From Mansonella perstans (Eukaryota; Nematoda; Chromadorea; Rhabditida; Onchocercidae): a DNA stretch of 64,000 nt. The DNA lies in NCBI GenBank assembly GCA_037074765.1, contig JBAMDO010000043.1:417501-481500 (forward strand), read 5' to 3'. Of this stretch, positions 57,421 through 64,000 are shown one piece after another (the stretch's first letter is position 1; each line of letters starts with the position of its first letter). The notes beneath the pieces were generated by a model. It ran no database searches. It saw only the letters and a list, made by a program, of their open reading frames with translations, and was not told the origin of the DNA. Both the position numbers and the translations under genes were made by a program.

Positions 57421-60400
57421 TCACACCCTTTTTTTTTGTCCGGCATAGGTAAGGATGCCAGTACCTTTACCAATAAGGTATTCTAGTTTTATATTGAGCG
57501 TCAAATAATCCAACAAAAAATCAGTATTGCTTTTACATCGATACGCGTTATAACACTCCAGAACTTTTTTAATTGCCGCTGTTGCTTCCATCAAATGGTA
57601 ATGAGGAATTTTCGTGAAAAAGAAGTGATGGGCCACGTGTCCTGAAGGTGAAAAATCATTAATATGGCATAAAATACATAAAAAATCATGTAAACAGAAT
57701 CTACCCTGGTTTCTTCCAACATCTTTAAGGTACAATCATTTTTAAGGAAAGAATTTCTTTCGAAAATACATGTTCTTATATGAAACTGTGATTTTCATTG
57801 ACTACTAGTCCACTTTTTTTTACTAGTTTCTTTTTATCTAAAGATCAACATTAAAAAATTCGTACCATCGGTAATATGGTGCAGTGCTGTATCAATACCA
57901 AAACCGTACACTCGATCTATGGTTTGCACTTGCCCCAATATATAACTCCAGTAGCCTTCCTCATAAACCTAAATAAATATGAAGCAGGAGAAATCTGGTC
58001 AACTTTAAACAACAATAAAATGGTATAAAAACGGTTTAACTGTGCAATATTAGCTTATAATTCAATCAACAAATATATTATTAAATGCGTTGATATACCC
58101 TTTACTCTTGCACCTTTCCAGCTTTTGTTATCATTTTTCCCTCCAATGAAATATAATTAAAACCTTTTGAATAGAACCCTCTTAAACTAAGAGTTAAAAT
58201 TTTTTTTTGTAGGAGTTTCTTCGTCGAGTGTGCTAACCACTTTCATGAGTGTAAAAGAGAAAAAGAAAACAATTTCGCAAAACATGACAAGCAGAACACC
58301 ATAATGAAGAAGTAAATTCAATGTCGTTAAACTTTCATTCATCAAGCGATTGGAAATATGGCTTATATATGTATATATTTACTTAGAAGACTAGAGAAAA
58401 CAGACACTGTTACGATATCTATCTTAACAAAACTTCCAATCTGAAGCGACGAAATAAAAAAAGAAAAAAAGCTGAAAAAGACTTTAAGACATACTTCTAT
58501 ACTATAATCGTTGTGCTGCAGATAAGTTATGATAACAAGCCAGTAACCTTGAAATAACAACGAAATATAATAATATTTGATGAATGTATACCAGCTGTAA
58601 TTACAGATAACAAAGGCAATCTGAAATATGTCTTAGTTGTTGACAGGAATATTTATTCTTTAGTTCATTAAATTCAAAAAATGCTAAGTTTATAGATTCC
58701 GCGAAATGAATCACTTTTGAGATATTTTCGATGCATTTTCACATATTTTCCAGGATTATTAACTAACCACAGCACAAAATAAACATGCCAAACCACTAAT
58801 AACACATTTCACTCGGTCGAGATTAGTATTAAAAAGTTTACTGTAAGGCCAAAAGTGGCTACCATCTGGTAGACCGACCATCGTGTAAATCGGACTCCAC
58901 CTAAAAATGGTTTTTTTTGTTGGGAAAATATGATGTGATATTTTAAGAAAATAATGTCAGTTTGAAACACTTCTCTGAGGCAAAAAAAGAAAAAAAACAG
59001 CTTCGTCATTCATGTGCAATCATCATAAAAGGAAAAGCACAGGATTTCAATAGCTACGAAATCCCACATTTAAATCAACATCCTGCAACAGTTAACCTAG
59101 AAATACAACACTTAACCAACCGAATAAAACCGGAAAGTGGAATCTTTGAAAAATTGCGCATTATCCAACTACGTGACATGAAATCTTTTTCGACCACCCA
59201 AGGATGTCCCTAAATTTTGTCATAAAATAATTGACCTCTAACATTAATCGAAAAATTAGAAAAAAAGTAATTTATTATTGATTTAAATACACAAGAAGAA
59301 AGTAAGCAGACCCTGTCATTGTCAACATGGGAAGTGTACTGATGATGTTGTCTATGCGACTTCTGCCAAGGCCAGTACGGTGCCAAAATTGGAGCATGAG
59401 CGATATGTCCAAAAAGATCATTGACCCAAGTATATTCGGAAAAGGTACCATGACCGCAATCATGGCCAACAACAAACAATGACGATCCGAACATTCCCAT
59501 GAAGCAATACCTTAAGTTCATCATTTACAGTAAGCATTTCAAACATATGATTTATTTTTAATTCAAAGGAGAACTTGACATCAATAGGTCAATTTTCTTG
59601 TAGAAAGTGATATACTGTTATTTTAAAACCATGCCAACTGAAGCAAACATGAACATATCTTACCATATAAACAATCCAACAATTCCAAATGATTCGAAAA
59701 CACCAACAAATCTGTACAAACCGTACAATATCACAAAATCGAGAATGAGATAAAACAGCGATTTAAGCAGTGACCTTTCAAAGCATGACGGCGGTATAGC
59801 ACGTCTTATTTCTTCAAACGTCGGCAGATTCGGTTTTGGTGGCTTAAAAATTGAAGACAACAGTAATAGATAAGTAAAACATTTTCTCAATAAAGTATGC
59901 AGTTAAAAAGAATGCATATATATATATATATATACACTTGCAAATTTTTTTCTCAAACATACGTCCTAAATCAATATGTCTATTCTTCAAAGCTAAAACA
60001 TCCAATAGTTTTGCAATTCAATACATTTTAAACTTTTTTAATATAAAAAAGTGCCAGGGTCTGCTTTGAGAAACACAATTTATTGCAATACATATATTCT
60101 ATTGCAGGATGCATTTCGAACTCAACGAATTCTCATGACCGCAATAGTAATTTAAGCGGCCTGCTAACAAAATAAACTTCCTAGAATAAATATCATAAAA
60201 ATGTTTTATAAGCTTCAAAAAGTGCATTAAAAAAAAAAATAAAAACGCATTTCAGGAATTCATTTGTCGGCACACGAACTATAAAGAGGAGGAGATTTAT
60301 ATGAACAACAAATTGGCAGTTCTTTAATCATCACTAACTAAAACGATAGCAGCGAAATCCACTATCAGAAATTTTACTGACCAAATAAATAATCTAGCAG

Positions 60401-61014
60401 AACTAAGCGCTGCTACACATCTCGACGTTATTAGCATGCAGTACAACGTGATACAGTACTTACAAAACCGACTCCATTAACTAATGACTAATTTGAACAG
60501 TCACTTATATCAATACTGCCTTATTTTATCATCAATGATATGTACACAATAGAATTTCAAAAAATGATACTGTATGCAGCATCCTACATTCTACATTTTG
60601 GTAAATGAAAATTTTTAGGTAAAGCAAATTTGAAAGAACTGAGCATAAAAAAAGAAAACATACTGCATAATTTGCAATTTTCACTATATTAGTAAAATAA
60701 AATCGATAAACTCTTGTCTTAATTTATTAAAAAAAGAAATGTTCAGCTAAACGAATTTAAAAAAAAAAAAAAAGATATTCCGCTAAACAGGAGCAGACTG
60801 CTATCAACTTCTGTTAACATATTTTATAAAATACAAAGGTAAAGTTTTTATATCAAATGAAACATAAAAAAATACTGAAATTCCTATTATGCTTAATTAG
60901 CTTAATTAGTTATTAAAAACAGCAAATGATATTTACTTTGGATGTCACCGGTACTGTCGTTGTCGTTGTCGTTGTCGTAGTTGCACACATCGCAGCACCA
61001 CTCTCCATTGCCAT
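57421..61014 (-). CDS. fat-2: Delta-12 (FAT-2-like) fatty acid desaturase
   Basis: Membrane-bound di-iron desaturase that in C. elegans FAT-2 converts oleate to linoleate. Eight phase-consistent exons (61014-60937, 59842-59664, 59510-59312, 59209-59112, 58900-58768, 58620-58495, 57968-57866, 57641-57421) give 378 residues (C. elegans FAT-2 376, from memory). His boxes: HDCGH (102-106), HRQHH (138-142) and HVAHH (307-311), the set of the delta-12/omega-3 group. HDCGHGTF and the [10 protein letters not shown] stretch match FAT-2 better than the omega-3 enzyme FAT-1 (HDCLH). Hydrophobic helices flank the boxes. The first exon codes for a short N-terminus with nine consecutive Thr. The C-terminus is KKRV, a KKxx ER-retrieval signal. 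Substrate specificity is inferred, since FAT-1 and FAT-2 differ by few residues. Confidence 0.93.
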
Positions 61015-61250
61015 CCTTCCAACATTCATAGCTTTACCAAATCGTTAGTAAAAACTCAGCAGCAAGCCAACAAACATCATCTACTCGCTATCCATGCTGT
61101 GCTCTTTGATCTTTACACTCTTAATTTTCCACTCCCTATTCTTCTACAACCCCATGCGCTTCCTACTTCACTGTTAGTGATCAGTTTCTGAAAGCAAAAT
61201 GAGATTGTACTTCATTCTTAAATTGAAATTCATATAGCACGTAAGAGTAG

Positions 61251-61522
61251 ACAGATGCACGTAAGAATAGACAGATCATTTTAGACAGATGCACGTAAGA
61301 ATAGACAGATCATTTTAGACAGATGCACGTAAGAACAGACAGATCATTTTAGACAGATGCACGTAAGAATAGACAGATCATTTTAGACAGATGCACGTAA
61401 GAACAGACAGATCATTTTAGACAGATGCACGTAAGAATAGACAGATCATTTTAGACAGATGCACGTAAGAATAGACAGATCATTTTAGACAGATGCACGT
61501 AAGAATAGACAGATCATTTTAT
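61251..61522. repeat. 34-bp tandem repeat, eight copies
   Basis: Units start at 61251, 61285, 61319, 61353, 61387, 61421, 61455 and 61489; a 20-base partial unit precedes. Each contains GCACGTAAG, then ATAGACAGATC (ACAGACAGATC in units 3 and 5), then ATTTTAG. Copies are almost identical, suggesting recent expansion or active homogenisation. It lies 240-510 bases upstream of the desaturase start codon. Confidence 0.95.
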
Positions 61523-63156
61523 TTTTTTTTTCATTACTTTAGAAAATTCATTTTACGATAGTTTTTCGGTCTGAAATATATTACGAACTGAATCAGATGA
61601 ATTCAGCAGTCTTATTTGAAATGACAAAACTGACCAGATCTTTCATATGGTATTAAAAAAGCTTGAATCTGAGGGAATTTTTTAAAAGCAACAACATTAT
61701 CGTTAATCTTTTCCAACAATTTCCCTTGATATAGTTTTTAAAATCTAAAAAATTTCATTTAATACTGAAAAATGAACAACCAAGTAAACTTCGTCATGAA
61801 ATACTGAAAATAGTAAGAATTTATTAACTGTGATTGTTAACTGATAAATTTCACGTTCAAAGCAGAAACGATGCTCGAACATGATGCATAAGAGCAATTC
61901 CATCGGAATGTCAATTATCATCTCATGAACTAATATAATGTAAATCTACCTTGGAATTTTCTATGATTTATATCTTCAGAAAAAAAGTTTTTTTTTTCTA
62001 CGCATATGAAACAGTGAGACAGTAGTAAACAAGCACAAATCAGAGAGCTAAAAACCGCAATATTATAAAACCAACCCCACAAAAATTAAAAAAAAGACGA
62101 AGCTTTTTAGCTCAATTAAAAAATTTTATTCTTACTTCGCGTTCTAAATTTGATTGTATTTCCTGTTCACATGATGCAGCAGCTTCTTTCTTTTATCTTC
62201 AGAAATGCCTGCGTAAACAAGAAACAAATTGGGAAATAATATCTCTGAAACCATCCTTTTCAGAAATGCGTCCTTCAGCATGAAGCTGGATTTCAATTCT
62301 TAGAATCTTTCTGTGTAAACATTTCCAAACGAATAGACTTGAAAAAAAAGATTTTTTTTATTGTCATTGATATCGAATATCCAAAAAGCTGGAGTGAAAG
62401 CCGCAGAAATTGCAAAAAAAAAAAAAAAGAAAACCGGTCGCCGATAAACTAAAACATACAAAATTACGTAAATGCAACACCAAATACATCATATAATCGT
62501 AATTCAACTAATTTATTGAAAAATATCACAAGTAGAAAGAGCAAACTGTTAAAATTCGTTAGATCATCCTGACCTAATTCTGTTAACAATTCCTCTTGAA
62601 TGGAAACAAAATCTCGGCATCATTAAGGAGGAAGCGAAGAAATCTGAATCTTTTCAGATTTAACAACTTTTCAATTTCTACAGTATAATAAACGAAGTAT
62701 TAAGAATTTTGAGATTAACGCTACATGCAAGTATAAAATTTAAAAAGCTAGGAACATATGTCTGTTTCATTAGATGTGCATGAAATCTTCAGGTATCATA
62801 TAAATCACAAATGCTCGAGATAAAGCTTTCTCATTCACTACCTAATGTGCAAAGAAATATTTCATATATCGTATAAGTAAATAAAGAAATGAAAACACCT
62901 AGAAATGGGTTCATCACATTAATCAATTTAACAAATCAATATGAAATTTGGAATCATAAAAGATTAGGCTACAACTGGCACGAATCAATTTTCTGCTCTT
63001 TACTTTTCCTGTTTAGATACTATGAACCTCCCCGTGCAGGGAGAAAACCTGTAGAAAAATAAAAGAAGACATACTGCTAAAACTAATGGAAAAGGACGAA
63101 AGTTGAAAACATTCTATTTTTCATCAAAACACAAATGAATATGATTTCAGAGCACT

Positions 63157-63157
63157 G

Positions 63158-63187
<30 letters not shown>
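63157..63187. repeat. Poly(A) run
   Basis: About 31 consecutive A on the plus strand, 160 bases beyond the stop of the minus-strand edge gene. It would read as poly(U) in that gene's transcript. Confidence 0.9.
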
Positions 63188-63188
<1 letters not shown>

Positions 63189-63349
63189 ACATATTACTAC
63201 AAAAAATATATTTGCAAAGTCGAGAAATATTAAAAAATTCTATCTACAGAATACTTTTTTGAACGATTTCCATAGTTTCATCATTCATAATCAACAGTAT
63301 TGAGTACAGTTTCGTAGCTCTGACAGTAGTTCATACTCTTCGTATCTCA

Positions 63350-63825
63350 TCAGTTGCAATCAGCAGCTTCTGGACCAAAACTCCTCGTGAATTTTTTAAT
63401 GTGATATTCGAGCCTTAGAGTAAAAAAACAGTAATTATAAAAAAAAAATCTTTCTCTGCATAGTAATTGAGATAAAAAGCTCAATTAAGACATATCCGAA
63501 AATTTATATTAAAAAAAACACATATTTGTATAATATTAATACAAATTCTCTAATTTGCTGCAAATCAATTCTTCATTATCTACAATATAAAAGAAAAAAA
63601 AATTAGTCAATTTTGTTTGTCATAATTCATAGGAAATAACGTACCAATTGAAATCTATACATAAGCCGAGAAAAAGGGCAAAAATTAAGTAAAAATTCCG
63701 CTTTATCCCTTTTGCTAATTTTGGATGAATCTTTGGCCGTGTATCAAAAACAGTATTCGAGAAATGCCAGTAACCTCGACCCACTTTTCTGTCGGTATAA
63801 TGCATTGGATCCTTCCGTTTGTTCC
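63350..63825 (-). CDS. C-terminal two exons of an unidentified small membrane protein (partial)
   Basis: Two exons, 63825-63645 and 63413-63350, join in phase 2 at a Trp codon (donor GTACGT, acceptor CTCTAAG). Together they give the last 81 residues of a protein whose start lies beyond the right edge. The peptide is basic and aromatic first (RGYWHFSNTVFD, RPKIHPK), then has one hydrophobic segment (NFYLIFALFLGLCID), then a basic tail ending PEAADCN. The shape (one membrane segment, basic matrix- or cytosol-like tail) would suit a small mitochondrial inner-membrane or ER protein, but I do not recognise the family. The 63826-64000 remainder is intron. The open frame, good splice sites and phase agreement support a real gene. 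Confidence 0.65.
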
Positions 63826-64000
63826 CTGCATAAGATTATTTCATTGAAAAAATTACTAATAGTTCGATCTTTATGAGTGAACAAAAAAAAACTTTTGCAA
63901 TTTATAAGAAAGAATCAAATGAATTATGATGCAAAAAATTAAGCAGAAAATTGTGAATAAAGTTTAACCAAAAATTGTATATTTTGATGGATGATAATCA

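Larger units (their letters stand above)
61015..63349. other. Intergenic upstream of the desaturase
   Basis: About 2.3 kb. It holds the eight-copy 34 bp repeat at 61251-61522 and an A run of about 31 at 63157-63187, the latter probably in or beyond the 3' UTR of the edge gene. No supported exon; the desaturase promoter should be within the first few hundred bases. Confidence 0.5.

Noticed and set aside
61251..61522. Considered as a CRISPR array because of regular near-identical units
   Set aside because: Head-to-tail units without unique spacers, in a nematode-type genome with introns; a minisatellite.

Overview
The window is AT-rich, intron-rich eukaryotic DNA. Many short exons are bounded by GT...TTTCAG-type introns, homopolymer runs and microsatellites are frequent, and the genes are animal genes. 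The desaturase is closest to nematode FAT-2 (from memory), and several acceptors sit directly before start codons, as expected for spliced-leader trans-splicing. A parasitic nematode of the filarial/spirurid type is the best guess. The species cannot be named from the sequence. No rRNA, tRNA, CRISPR array, transposase or bacterial operon was recognised.

Left third (about 3.2-20.5 kb, minus strand): a tandem array of four divergent secreted lipocalin genes (A 3240-6145, B 8207-11354, C 12270-15244, D 17307-20531). All keep the GxW signature, a conserved phase-1 intron ahead of the second lipocalin half, and a cysteine pair (after GxW and near the C-terminus). They differ strongly in N-terminal extension length, C-terminal tail and intron content. 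A lone cysteine-rich exon on the plus strand near 2.1 kb may be a relic or part of another gene.

Middle (23.5-49.5 kb): conserved housekeeping and signalling genes. These are a 25-exon USP7/HAUSP deubiquitinase (minus), a Van Gogh/Vangl planar polarity protein (minus), a head-to-head ankyrin-repeat DHHC palmitoyltransferase of the HIP14/ZDHHC17 type (plus), an ARL1 small GTPase convergent with it (minus), and an atypical Rab GTPase (minus) with Met in place of the catalytic Gln and no C-terminal cysteine.

Right third (52.7-63.8 kb): an unrecognised secreted cysteine-rich protein with three internal repeats (plus), a FAT-2-like delta-12 fatty acid desaturase (minus), and the last two exons of an unidentified membrane protein running in from the right edge (minus).

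The four lipocalins and the desaturase share a lipid theme (carriage and synthesis), and ARL1, Rab and the palmitoyltransferase share a membrane-traffic theme. Apart from the tandem lipocalin duplication there is no evidence that these neighbours are functionally linked. All gene models were spliced by eye from reading-frame continuity, splice consensus and similarity to remembered protein families. Exon ends are given to the base where phase agrees and are flagged where it does not.
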